64,000 bases of DNA from Tenebrio molitor (GCF_963966145.1 NC_091048.1:7626001-7690000); one strand, 5' to 3'; positions 1-10,846 are shown, numbered from the stretch's first letter. Numbers and translations: made by a program. Notes: generated by a model from the letters alone, not told the origin.

Positions 1-905
1 GAAATGTGATTTTCTTTCAGTTCTGACGAGTAAGCCACGCTGCCCGAATATCGCTGGTAAATACAAATATGTTCGGGTTTCTTGTTTACAATGTACTGGA
101 ACCTGCACACAATTATGAAAAAGTGAGGTTACGTCGTAAAATCGTGAAGTACCTTTCTACTGGTGTATATTGGGGTAAAAACGGCAGGACTCCGCAAATA
201 ATTTCGAACGCTACAATTCCTAATGACCAATAATCCACTGTACAGCCGTAATTTTCAGTTTGCATGATCTCTGGGGCGAGGTAGTGTAAAGTCCCCACAA
301 AACTAACAACTGAGTCATTCAATTCTTTGGCATAACCGAGATCAATTAATTTGTAGATGACTTCACCTGGCCTGCCACCACACTCTTGCAATACTATATT
401 TTCCGGTTTTATGTCTCTGTGAGTGATTTTGTGTTGATGCAAGTACGATACTGCTTTTGTTACGTCTGCTAAAACAATTCTTACATCACTTTCTTGCAAA
501 CCTGTTGAGTTTTTGGGTTGGTTAAGTACGTGTCTCAGATTGCCTTTCTTGCAATATTCCATTGACAGTAGCGGTAGTTTTGTGGGGTTATATTTGAGCA
601 TGATTGCTTCCAAGTGTTTTGGTAACGGCCTAAAGGATACAATGTTGGGGCAGTTGAGAGTTTGCATGATGTTCACCTCGTTCTCCCATCGTTCTCTTTG
701 TCTCTCAGAAAGATGGCCGCTTGTTTGAAACTTACATTTCTTTATGGCTACAACCAATTGATGATGAATTATGAATTTGATTAATTACTTTTTTACCAAT
801 GTAATCATCTGAGATTGTGTGTTGCCACAAAGTGACAATCCCGAACGCCCCTGAACCCAGAACTGAGATGCGTTTCCACCGTTCAATTTCGAGGGGCTCT
901 TCCAT
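1..905 (-). CDS. IKK-alpha/beta-type I-kappa-B kinase, 5' part (partial at window edge)
   Basis: Serine/threonine kinase of the IKK alpha/beta family, which phosphorylates I-kappa-B proteins to release NF-kB/Rel factors in the cytoplasm. Three coding exons are visible: 905-797, 747-153 and 102-1 (continuing off the edge), separated by 49- and 50-base GT-AG introns that keep frame. The start is ATG at 905. About 270 residues are visible. They show the Gly loop GSGAFG (17-22), the VAIK-type Lys39, LLSMEYC hinge, HRDIKPEN (Asp148), DLGYAKEL (Asp172; DLG instead of DFG is typical of IKKs), the SFVGT activation-loop end, YLAPE, and PFLPQYTPVER. The third exon continues the family-like region after the kinase hinge. 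Oddity: the stretch between AKEL and FVGT has 6 residues, whereas mammalian IKKs have 8, so the two loop serines (182, 185) are closer together. The C-terminal scaffold and NEMO-binding parts lie outside. TBK1/IKK-epsilon is unlikely because of the DLGYAKEL motif. Confidence 0.95.
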
Positions 906-1818
906 TTTTATTTATCCCAGATGTAGCACCGGTGGATAAACTTAAAAAAAAATTGTTTATTTTTGTACCTCCTGAACGTTATTGCACTCACATGAAGGGG
1001 TCGTTGTTGGTGAATTCCACATTCACACTTGTCCTGTGGGATAAAAATAAAAATTTTGGGTTATCGTTTTATTCCGACTTAACCTATTTGCCACCACTAA
1101 TACATTTTCCTCTTACTGAATTAAATAGGTACTAAACACTTGAATAGTGTATTGTATCTGTATCTGCTGAACACTTAAAGTGTTGATTTTTACGTGTCTG
1201 TATTATTATTTATTTGGATGTGGTTTTCTCGGAAATGATAAGTACTTTGGGATATCCAGTGCCGTACTTGCTCATTTGGAAGCCCCAAACGCAACACTTT
1301 GGGGAGTCCCCAAGTTTTTTCAAACTCTTTATTCCACCATTTGTTTAATAAATTCTTTTTAAATGCATACCGAGTGTCCCGTCGAATTCAGAACAAAGAG
1401 ATATATCTTAAACTGCATTGATTTTTTAAATGAATTTAAGTAAATTTTTAATTAATTTATTTAATGTAAGTACTTTAATCAATTAAACATTTTTTCTTTC
1501 CATAATAAAGTATCGTGAGGCGATGAGGTGAGCGCGAGAGAGACGACAACTCTCACAGAAAGGAACAGAACACAAAAATAATGAATAATGATAATTGATA
1601 TAACACATCAAACTTGATTCTTTATTAAAGTTAACACGTTGAATCACCAGGATGTTGTGAATGGGCAATAGTTTACAAATAAAATAATTTAGGCTGCTAT
1701 TAGGTAATCAGTGGTGTCTTGGTGGCTTGGGTCAAGATAACTGGGCGACAGCAGGTTTGGGCAACCTGGGCTACGAAATCGGTGCCATTAATGTGTAAAA
1801 CCTCGGGCAGACACCATG
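906..1818. other. AT-rich spacer upstream of IKK
   Basis: The part next to 905 must contain the IKK 5' UTR and promoter, but no TATA box or other motif stands out. The rest is AT-rich with no coding-like exon or clear repeat. Confidence 0.5.
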
Positions 1819-2700
1819 GTATACAGGGTGTATCCGAATTCGACCGACAAACTTTCAGGGCAGATTTTATGGTCAAAAATAAGCATAAAACTCTTAATAC
1901 ATATGGGGTCAAAAATGCTTACTTTGCGAGATAATCGACTAAAAAGGTCTACCAGCAACAAAAGGAATCGGGTGGAATTTTTTGATGAAGCGTACAAAAA
2001 TATAACGGAGCTATGTAGAATTTACAAAAATTGTCAAAATTTCGATCTCCTGTTCAATGCACAGATAACCCCATAAAATCCAAGGAATCCACCTATTCAA
2101 TGTGCGTAAAATGCGTTTCCATACATGCGCAGTTGTCAGGAGTGTTGCCTATGTGACTTTAACCACTTCCAGAAGTTAGTAACATTTTTGGTGCAATTTT
2201 TAGTAATATTTAACGTTTCAAGGTTTGAAGCAAGCAAGTTTGACTTTGTCGATCCTCTATATTTTTCTTTACAACCAGGTACACAGCAATTCGCAACCAT
2301 GATAGCACTTTAAAGAATTAACTAATATTTTCTCTTGTTTTAACCTCAATAACCGACATTCAGCTGTGAATGAGTGTTATGACTGTTTGTAGCTTTAGCC
2401 ACTTCTAAGCAGTGCGCGATATACAAAAGAGGTTAATAACGCTTTCCATACCGACTCCTGCGCAATCGTCTGTCTTATTTTAACATTGGGAATTTTATTT
2501 CTTCTATCTTTTTCCCACTCATTGCCTTCTTCCCTTGAATAGGTGGATTTATTCAGTTCGTAATTGTTTTTACGTTTTTGTTGATTATCTCGCAAACTAA
2601 GCGTTTTTGGCCCCATATGTATTAAGAGTTTTATGGTTATTTTTGATCGTAGAATCTGTCCTGAAAGTTTATCGGACGCATTCGGATACACCCTGTATAC
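1819..2700. mobile_element. Non-autonomous DNA element with ~125-bp terminal inverted repeats
   Basis: Both ends begin GTATACAGGGTGTATCC read inward. The left arm (1819 to about 1945) matches the reverse complement of the right arm (about 2575-2700) at close to nine bases in ten, including a shared CTCTTAATACATATGGGG block. A shorter match (AATCCACCTATTCAA) recurs farther in near 2089 and 2545. No transposase is encoded between the arms. TA dinucleotides at both tips fit a Tc1/mariner-type target, but the palindromic GTATAC tips blur the exact boundary. Confidence 0.85.
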
Positions 2701-3142
2701 TTGAGCATCGGACTAGGTTCAGGTGGAACACCTTTAGCTCATGACATGAGGGGAATTGCCCTTGATCGGGCTTGTCCTTCGGGATGGCCGGTGGTGGCAA
2801 CCAAATGCACAGGTGCTACCAGGACATGCAACGCAACACCGGAATGTAGCGCTCTGAAGACGACGCTCGCGGTTGGAGCCCTTCGTCATAATCGGGTTAA
2901 GGGGGAAGAAACCCCATGATGACTGACTATGTTACCCTTGATTCGTCACAGATGTGTCAGATGTTATCATTTACATGTTTGTAAAAGCCTGATACCCGAG
3001 TCCGGATCTGTACCTTATTCTTTGACTGACCGAATAAGGCGAACTGAGTCCGATATAAATTATCGTATGACGTATGACTGTAGCTGAGGTTGTCTAATTT
3101 AATGTGTACTGGTATTAATCGTCAAATATCGAGTGGATAAGG
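2701..3142. other. GC-richer patch of unknown origin
   Basis: Abutting the right tip of the preceding element, 2701-2920 is clearly GC-richer than its surroundings and open for 72 codons on the plus strand (Gly/Thr/Ala-rich). I do not recognise it. It could be a fragment of a retroelement or an unannotated repeat. 2960-3142 has no visible feature. Confidence 0.3.
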
Positions 3143-4410
3143 CCACAGACAATTAAACTATAGTAAGACTGTCAAGTGGGATTACATTTTCGGGGACGCG
3201 CACAAGTGGCGCTGCCCGAGCGTTAGGCCAAACTAATGTCTAACAAGTTGCATATCTGACTAGTTTCTGTATACCTAGTTGCCCATTTTTTTTTCAATTT
3301 GATTTAAATTGATACTTATTTAAAAAAAATAAATAAAAACGACTAATTAAGTATTAAACATTTTAATACAAATTCTAACATATACAACAAATTAGTAGTT
3401 CATTAAACGAGTTTGTGTGTAAATTGGGATTTTTGGGCATGAGTGGGCTAGTTTAAAAGACGAGTGAAACTGAATTCAAGGGTAGATCTAGTTCAATAAT
3501 TTGATTTTGCGTTAACTTTTAAAATTTCTGGAGATAATTTTAGAATCGTGCAAAAGATTTTTTAATTTTGAAATTGTTTTTCGCTGATATCGGTCCATAT
3601 AATGAATGTTTCTACCTTTTGAAGTAAGACTACTAACTTTCTTGCATTCAAGTACTTGCAACACACTAGAAGATTTTGTTGGGTGTCTATTTTGGGCCTT
3701 GGGCATAACAGGAAGGATTAGATTCTCTACAGTGCGATTTCCAGTAATCGTAGAATTTTCAATTTGTTCAGCTGGTCTAACATTGTTTATTGAAGTTTGT
3801 TTGTCTTCACGAAGAAAAATCGATGGCAGGGCGTATTTATGGAGTTTTGTTTTTTCAATAAAAAAATTGTTGCTAAAATGTTTCTCGCAAATAAAGGCAT
3901 AATCTGTTTTGAAGGGTGGTGCAACATTTACCTAAAGCTCGTTTCCTTTGTTCTTCTAATTTTGGAAGTTTAAAATGTTTATTTTTTATCGCCGATCTTG
4001 TTGTTTACAAAGCATTTATGTTTAATTTTTCCCATATCCAAATAAATAAAATAAAAATTACGATCTGAAAAACCATATTTCGTACTTTTTCAAAAAGAAA
4101 AAGATAACTTACCAAATAAAAAGTTAACGAAAAATTATCTCAAGATACTGGTTTGGAGTAATTTATTTTGTAGAACAATTTATAAAATTTATTGACTAAA
4201 CCTTGACAGAAATTAGAAAATTCAACATTACTGATGACATTATTAATTAATATTCAAATCAACCTTCTTTTTAAACGAAAATTCCCGATCGGATTAACGA
4301 GTAAATTCGGTAATTTAGTTTGGCCTAACGCTAGAGCAGCGCTAGTGTTGTCAGTGTCTCCCATGTTTTATACGGGTTTTGAAAGTCTTAATTCTGTTGA
4401 TGGTCTGTGG
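3143..4410. mobile_element. Degraded DNA element with ~95-bp inverted termini
   Basis: Positions 3143-3236 match the reverse complement of 4316-4410 over their whole length at roughly two bases in three. The match is strongest in the inner block GCGTTAGGCCAAACTA and in the outer CCACAGAC block. The 1.08-kb interior is AT-rich and lacks a recognisable transposase, so this looks like an old non-autonomous DNA transposon. Confidence 0.65.
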
Positions 4411-4721
4411 ATAAGGCTCTTGGACAAAAACCTAGTCTTACACAATTTTGAATATTAATAATAACCAACAACGCAAGAAGTGCCCACCTTCTTACTAGTT
4501 CTTTCCCTCCAGGACACTAAGGGATGGTTACTGCCATCAGCGCGAAGATGTGCAATAAGTACAAAGTACGCGCGCTCTCCACCCGATAAACAAACGAACA
4601 ACCCTTGGTCCTACCATAGTTGCAGGAAACAGGGAAAATTGGACAGCATTAACTCGACATGTCTTATCAAAGTATCCTTACGACTTGAATCAAATCAGCA
4701 ATATCATCACTCCGGTGTGTT
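4411..4721. other. GC-richer unassigned patch
   Basis: 4480-4725 is less AT-rich than its surroundings and open for 81 codons on the plus strand. The protein resembles nothing I know, and no splice signals frame it. Unassigned. Confidence 0.25.
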
Positions 4722-5163
4722 TTAATTATAGACATCATCGTCATTAAAATCAATTATTGCTATGGATAAACTCACCACAACACTAACAGAAACATGATAA
4801 TCAGTGATAAACTTACCTTGTGTAAATTAACTATACTTTTGGACAAACTTTAGTAATCAACTTTTATTGAATGTTGAATGTTACCGCTTAATTTAACGCT
4901 TTTTACTATCTCACAGTTCGCATTCGACTGATTTGGTTCACCCTTAAAATGCTGAAATTACGCATTCATGATGTGATGGGCTAATGGGTCCACGTCAGAA
5001 ACACTTCAGATTTGTTATGGTTTTACTAAAGTGTGTCTAAAAATCCATTTAATTTACACAAGAAGTGTGTATCAGTGAGCATCTTGTTTCTGTTAGTGTT
5101 GTGATGAGTTTATCCATTCTAATAATCGATTTTGATGATGATTATGGTCATAAATAGGTAAAT
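4722..5163. mobile_element. Foldback/MITE with ~130-bp inverted arms
   Basis: The left arm (4722-4860) and the reverse complement of the right arm (about 5025-5163) share long blocks, including ATGGATAAACTCA, CACAACACTAACAGAAAC and CTTGTGTAAATTAA. The interior is about 160 bases and non-coding. A typical non-autonomous inverted-repeat element. Confidence 0.85.
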
Positions 5164-5436
5164 ACAACTTGTATGATAAGTATCTTTGAATGATTTTAAA
5201 TGAATACCGCTATTTGTTTGAGCGCTGTTGTTTTAAAATTATGTTGAAATCACCGTTGTCAGTGATGATTTGTTAATATTACCTTTACCGATTACCGCTG
5301 ATAATGTGTTGGTTTAACTGTGACTGAGATTATGTTCTAACAGGACAAATTACAAAAATAAAAATGAATATTTTATAAAATGATTTGCGGCTGTTGTATC
5401 AAAACGTTTCAATAATTTTCAGATGACATTGTAAAA

Positions 5437-5604
5437 ATGTACCATGCAGAACTTTCTCCATGGTATCATATGAGTGTCTTAGTAGTACATAAAGTTCCAA
5501 TGCATGAGGATGAAGTAATGGAAAATCTAATATTGATGACCAATAGGTCAACTCTAAAGAAGGGTGAAAAAAGAATTACCGATATACCTACGCCAACTTC
5601 ATAG
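5437..5604 (+). CDS. Small unrecognised ORF, 55 codons
   Basis: Starts at ATG 5437 and ends TAG 5602-5604. The frame is open a further six codons upstream to a good acceptor-like ATTTTCAG at 5415-5422, so it could be a terminal exon. It is acidic/polar with a hydrophobic stretch (MSVLVVHKV). Codon choice looks coding-like rather than AT-random. I recognise no family. It may be an exon of an unseen gene or a scrap of a mobile element. Confidence 0.25.
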   Translation: MYHAELSPWYHMSVLVVHKVPMHEDEVMENLILMTNRSTLKKGEKRITDIPTPTS

Positions 5605-6771
5605 AAGAAAAATTTCCAGAACTGCTACAAACGAGGAATTGCTTCACTGTCTATTTATTTTATGAGAGCTTTTAATGGCTTGCTCTTGCATTCGATTTTT
5701 ATCGAAATTGAGTAGAACTGCATTTTCCGGGGAAGTCCAAAGTTTACACCAAACGCCTGATGCGTTTAAAAAAAAATTCATTCATTCATTAAAATTCAGT
5801 ATTTCTTATTGTAATTCAGACATATCAAATGAGTCACAAAATTTCTTTCTGTATTCCTCTATGTCACTCTAGGATGAATGTAGTAAATGTTGAGGTGACA
5901 AGATCAAAGGACTTGCAAAAACTAGCTAAAGTCTATTTTTTCCTGGTAGGCGCGTGCGTGCGCATCTCCGAAAGGTAGAATCACATAGCTAAGATTTTTA
6001 GCAGGATGCAGGAATTGTTAGTATTTTTGGTTGCATATAATCTAGGGGGATCATTATTTTTGGTTGCATATTAAAACACATGTTCATGATTTAATTTTTG
6101 TATAATTTGTAAAATGTAAACAAAAAAGTTTATGAATAAACTCGTGGAAAAATTGATAACAAATATTAAATGTACAACATTTTTTATTTTTATTTAATAC
6201 ATACAGGAGTTAATTTGGGTACAAAACAACTCCATACTTTTGGATTCAATCGTTAATTTCAAATAAAATAAAATAATCATCACCGCACTTTTCACCTAAA
6301 TAAAAATAATTACAGTGACATTGACAAAAATTGACAGTTTATAAAAATAAAATTTGGAAATTTGAAAAAAAAAGTTTTTCTCTACCGGTTAGAAATGTAG
6401 GCTGCGGATACCTCATTTGAGGTGAGAAAATTCAACTTTCTTGTTAAGGTAAGAAAGTTAATCATGAAATGTTTATGGTAAAACTGTACCAAAATACAAA
6501 TGTCAAAAGTGAAATAAGTTATTGATAAATGAAAGCCAATTCAATAAAGCAAGTTGGTAGATCAATCACATAATCTGGAAAATAAACAGATAAGCTAGGT
6601 AGGTAGATTACTTTACCCTGTTTATTTCAAATTTTCGAACAAACGTCAAATCTTCAATTGCGATGACAAGTTAATTAAATAAATAACCCAGCCTACTATT
6701 CCATTCTCAAAATTTTCGTTTAATCAGGAATATAACCATCTATTTTTGACTTTTTTCAACGAAGTTGTGCC
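5605..6771. other. AT-rich spacer
   Basis: Only simple AT-rich sequence. A short repeat of TTTTTGGTTGCATAT near 6024 and 6055 is the sole structure I see. Confidence 0.5.
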
Positions 6772-6905
6772 GGTAGTATTCAAACCTTGTTAATAAAGTG
6801 CCCTTTCAGTCCTTAGGCACTTACAAACCTCGCCTACGGCTCGGTTATAATCTTTGCCTGCGGTCTGCAAGAAAGCACTTTCTTAGTTGGTTTGAAATAT
6901 ACTAC
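6772..6905. repeat. Nested foldback locus A
   Basis: The arms share GTAGTAT, CAAACC and AAAGTGC blocks (6772-6808 against the reverse complement of 6868-6905). They enclose a second palindrome, ACCTCGCCTACGGCTCGGT (6827-6845). Its outer edge touches the next element. Confidence 0.6.
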
Positions 6906-7263
6906 TCTCGTGTCAAAAATGGATTACTCCCTAGGATTTAGGGATATTCGTTACTAGGTTGCCATAAATTTGGTTAGGTTGGAGACTATGTGGTTTCTGG
7001 TGACAAAAAAAAGATATCGCAAAAATGTAAGACAGCAAATTAATTGTAACAGTTGCAAATGACTAATTTTTCGCTAAGTGATAGATGATTTTTCGTTTCA
7101 CAATCAATTTTGGTTACTTTATTTGAATTTAATCTCTCAATTCAAAGTAACCAACCTTAGGCATTCAAAATAACTTTTGAAAATTCTAGTTACACACAAC
7201 ATGAAAAACGTTATTTCCCTAAAAGTTCGAATTCTAGGGAGTAATCCATTTTTGACACGAGAG
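6905..7263. mobile_element. MITE family M1, copy 1 (359 bp)
   Basis: Terminal inverted repeats CTCTCGTGTCAAAAATGG...TTACTCCCTA, flanked by TA on both sides (6903-6904 and 7264-7265). A second copy in opposite orientation lies at 40032-40392 and is alignable end to end, so the boundaries are well supported. Non-coding. Confidence 0.93.
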
Positions 7264-7265
7264 TA

Positions 7266-7722
7266 CGGGGTGATCAAGAAGGACTGTTTAAGTTGGTAAT
7301 GCTGAATTTTATTTTTAAATGGTACAACTGGAGTAACTTCCGGTTGTTGACGGCTTCACACTGACAGCCGCGTCAATGACAAGTTAAATTTGACATTTCA
7401 AATTAAATTAAACATGCTGGTGAATCGTTCGAGAGAAGAGTTAATTTATGTTTAGAGCAAAATGGAGAGCACTTCGAGAATTTCTTTTAGTTAATTTTTA
7501 AATTATTATTCCGAATTCCAACTTTGATTTCTTTTTGCCGTTAATTTTTACTCTCATAACCTACCATTTTGTTGTTATTAATTCTACGTCAGATATCTGT
7601 CAAATAAACCCACAAAACATATCCGGTTCCTGTGTTGTAAATAGCCGAATAAAAAAATGTTCTTAATTGTATTGCCAACTTAAACAGTCCTTCTCGTAGA
7701 GGGGTCCTTCTTGATCACCCGG
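7266..7722. mobile_element. MITE (457 bp) sharing a TA with copy 1 of M1
   Basis: The inverted ends are CGGGGTGATCAAGAAGGAC on the left and CCGGGTGATCAAGAAGGAC on the right. The TA at 7264-7265 serves both this element and the one before it; the right TA is 7723-7724. The right arm carries a 17-base insertion that repeats GAGAAGGAC before the shared ACTGTTTAAGTTGG resumes. Non-coding. Confidence 0.85.
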
Positions 7723-7984
7723 TATGTATTACCATTGTCTACCATTGTCTAAGTTCTAAGTTCTACTTAGACAATGGTATTACATAAGCAACTCGTAGCG
7801 GTGCAATTTTTTTCTTATTTCGTCTTTTTTTCTCTTATTATACCTCAACATAAGCTGAGTTTTAAATAGCGTAGAATAGAATAATAATGCTCTTTTCCTT
7901 TCTTAAAATATAAAAGAAACCTTTAATAAATAAGCAAAAAACTGGTAAAAAGTTAAACAATTTGTGGACAATCTTGCAATAACA

Positions 7985-8271
7985 GCTCGAAATGAGTTCC
8001 ACTCATTTGAATACAGAGGCGAGATTTTCTAATTGGATGTGTTGAAATCTCCAAGAATTATTACATTATCATGTAGCAATCAATAAGCATAACCAAGATA
8101 TGAGTTCGAAAAACAACTCCACATCACTCGCACTAACTTTAGGGGCTAGAAGAATATACACCACAATAATGCTCGCAGTACTCAGTACAGTATTTTCACA
8201 ACTACTAAGAGATCCAAGACTTAATGGTACCACATTAAAATTTAGGACTTTGAATATTGTACCTACCTGTA
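7985..8271 (-). pseudogene. LINE endonuclease-domain relic
   Basis: Read on the minus strand, a VVYI...DVELFFELI segment is followed, after stops and a frame change, by VIILGDFN. The latter is the signature around the catalytic Asp/Asn of AP-endonuclease-like domains in non-LTR retrotransposon ORF2 proteins. No full frame survives and no reverse transcriptase is seen nearby. Its upstream side is cut by the hairpin element that follows. Probably a Jockey/R1/CR1-like fragment; the clade cannot be fixed. Confidence 0.6.
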
Positions 8272-8453
8272 AAGCTTGTTTGACACGATGCTAAATTTCG
8301 TAGTAAATTTGTTAGAAAATGAGAGAGACCCTTGACAGGACCAATGAACGATCAGGATCATAGTCTGTCTTTGTCAGATCCTGATCGTTCATTGGTCCTC
8401 CCTCATTTACTAGTAAATTTTCTCAAAAATTTAGTATCGTGTCAAACAAGCTT
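8272..8453. mobile_element. Hairpin MITE (182 bp)
   Basis: Nearly the whole element is one inverted repeat. The ends AAGCTTGTTTGACACGAT are flanked by TA (8270-8271, 8454-8455), and the inner stem GGACCAATGAACGATCAGG pairs with its complement across a short loop around 8357-8378. It sits against, or within, the LINE relic. Confidence 0.92.
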
Positions 8454-8465
8454 TAGAAGCCAAAC

Positions 8466-8720
8466 TTAAATTAACAGCAAGAAAAACGCTCCCTCGTTGA
8501 CAGTCAAGAAAGGAATATTTCCGGTGAATTCTGTAAATTTCCCAGTTGGCATCAGAGATTTCAGAATAATGGATAGTATATCTTTTTCTAACACCAACTT
8601 TAAAGCTTTCATAATTAAAAAAACCAACTCCCCTCGAGGTCCTGACACTGTCACCTTTTTTATTAACTTATAAAATTGTTGGAAAACTTCTTTTCCGTAA
8701 CAAATTAATCTGTTCTTCAT
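8466..8720 (-). CDS. Unrecognised 84-codon ORF
   Basis: ATG at 8720, stop at 8466-8468. The predicted protein is helical and Lys/Leu-rich, with phrases such as FYKLIKKVTV, LVFLIMKALKLVLEKD and GKFTEFTGNIPFLTV. It is too orderly for random AT-rich sequence, but I cannot name a family. An AACAG acceptor-like site lies just inside the ORF, so it may be a later exon. It lies 354 bases from the divergent Chk1 start. It could be a small gene, a terminal exon or a gene relic. Confidence 0.3.
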   Translation of the reverse strand: MKNRLICYGKEVFQQFYKLIKKVTVSGPRGELVFLIMKALKLVLEKDILSIILKSLMPTGKFTEFTGNIPFLTVNEGAFFLLLI

Positions 8721-9074
8721 TTCAATCAGGGCGAAATATTTATATTCAAATGTAGCGCTCTAAGTCGATCGCGTCCTGCCGATACGTGTCCAGATGTCGC
8801 CACTGGCGTACCCGCGAAATCGATTACACAAACTTCAGACCTTTTGACATGTCTGGTCTTGCAAGTTGTCAATAAATTCCATGACACAATCAAGTTGCCT
8901 CGATGTTTTTTGTTTTTGGCAAGGTACCAGACGTCCTAAATTATTTCTTTCGTGTAGTTTCGGTTTCACCACAACTAAGACTGTTCACGTGTTTTAGTGA
9001 TGATTTGTGTTCTGTCTTCATTAATTATTAATTAGTTGTTATCGTTTGAGCAGCAATAAATAGAAAATAACAGA
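8721..9074 (+). promoter_or_regulatory. Chk1 upstream region with E2F-like site
   Basis: GC-richer stretch 8760-8830 contains CCCGCGAAA at 8811-8819, which on the other strand reads TTTCGCGGG and fits the E2F/DP consensus. It lies about 255 bases before the Chk1 ATG. Chk1 genes are known E2F/cell-cycle targets, so the site is plausible, but a single short match is weak evidence. The transcription start cannot be placed. Confidence 0.35.
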
Positions 9075-10799
9075 ATGATCGAGTTCACGGACGACTGGAT
9101 GATGCACAAGAGCATCCTCGGCGAAGGAGCTTACGGGGAGTAAGTAAGATTTGTGCGTTTGTCTTAGATTCGAACTGTTATTGTTGCTAGAGTTAAGTTA
9201 ATCGTGAACAAACATACCAATGAGAAGGTAGCTTGCAAAATCATCAACTATGGAAAGGAGGAGAATATCTCAATCACAATTAACAAAGAAGTGGTAATTC
9301 ACAAGATCTTGCATCATGAAAATATCATCAAGTATTTTGGCAGGAGGAAGGAACAGCTCAAGGAGTACATCTATTTAGAATACGCCTCTCGAGGCGAACT
9401 GTTTCAGATGATTGGTAAAAACGTCAGCGACCGTTATTAACCGTTAACCCACTTTTTTGAAATCTGCAGAACCAGATGTAGGGATGTCATCCTGTTTAGC
9501 TCAGTTGTATATGAAACAGTTATTGAATGGCCTTCAGTATTTACACAATTTGGGTGTTGTTCATCGTGATATAAAACCTGAAAACTTGCTAATTAACGAA
9601 GAAGGAGTATTAAAAATTAGCGATTTTGGTATGGCGACTATATTCCGTAGTAAAGGAAGGGAGCGACTGTTGGACAGAAAATGCGGAACGAAACCGTACT
9701 GCGCCCCTGAAATTTTTCTAAGGCCCTACAAGGCTCAGCCCGCCGACATTTGGAGTTGTGGAATAGTCCTCATAGCTATGTTGACAGGGGAGTTACCGTG
9801 GGGGGACACCACTTGTGAAGAGTTCATCAATTATACAAATGACACTTACATAACAGTCACCCCTTGGAGTAAATTAGGCAACGCTACACTCAGCCTCATC
9901 AGGAAAATTCTCGTCATCGAACCAAGCAAAAGACTGACAATTGACCAAATCTTGAACCACTCTTGGATGAAGTATGACTTTGAGGACAGTAAGTTGGTTG
10001 CTCTGTTGTTTTGTATTTTTTAGGCCCAGAGTTGCCAGTTTTGTTACTTTGGTAATTTAGCGTTGTGATTGTTTTGAATGTCATAAAGCTAGATTACCAA
10101 AGCAATACGGTTGGCGGTCCCGCAGAGACAAATTCGACAACGACCAATTCAACTGATACCGAAACATTTTTTTGTTAGATAAGAGGGACGTGGTGGGTTC
10201 CAATTCGAGTCCCGTCAAACGCTGGAATTCCATGTTGGAGGCGGAGACTCGCGTGCACCGCACCAACCCCAACGTCATTCTGTCGCAGCCCACTCCGGCA
10301 GTGCGACCAACTTCCATCGACCAACTGGTGACCGACTTGAGAACCAACCGCGAATCCATTTGCTTCTCGCAGCCCACTCACAACGAGAACATGTTCCTCA
10401 GTTCGCAAATTCAATTCAGCGAGACTCCGCTCACCAAAGATAATTTCAGTAATCTGATTAAACGAATGACGAGGTTTTACGTTACGACGAATTACGAGAA
10501 GACTTTAGAGGTTTTGTGCTCTGTTTTAGACACTTTCCACTATAACTGGCAGACTGACGGGACAGGAGCTGTAAGTCCACGTGTTCACTAACTGAACTGT
10601 TCTAATCCAAAGCTTTTAGGTAACCATTTCAACTGTAGATCTGATGAAAAATCAACTGATTTTCAAAACGAACGTTATAGAAATTCAGGGGAAGATTCTA
10701 GTCGACTTCAGACTCTCCAAAGGCTGTGGTATCGCATTTAAGAAAAAGTTTAAGAAACTGAAAGAGTGCCTTGACGACATTGTAGAAAAAAATGAATGA
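9075..10799 (+). CDS. Chk1: Checkpoint kinase 1 (Chk1/grapes), complete
   Basis: Serine/threonine kinase acting in the nucleus below ATR to halt the cell cycle on damaged or unreplicated DNA. Five exons: 9075-9139, 9191-9414, 9470-9988, 10179-10570 and 10620-10799. All junctions are GT-AG and in frame (introns 51, 55, 190 and 49 bases), giving 459 residues (human 476). Visible are the Gly loop GEGAYG (16-21), Lys38, HRDIKPEN with Asp130, and DFG Asp148, all at the human residue numbers, then CGTKPYCAPE and GELPW. The regulatory tail keeps SQ sites at Ser305 and Ser333. The latter, in an FSQPT context, corresponds to the ATR target Ser345 of human Chk1. The C-terminal KA1-like region (LIFKTNVIEIQGKILVDF, then KGCGIAFKKKFKKL) is in exons 4-5. 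No damage to the gene is seen. Confidence 0.97.
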
Positions 10800-10846
10800 T
10801 TTGTATAGTTCCTTAACTTGTTTTGTTGATCGTTTTGTACTTTTAT

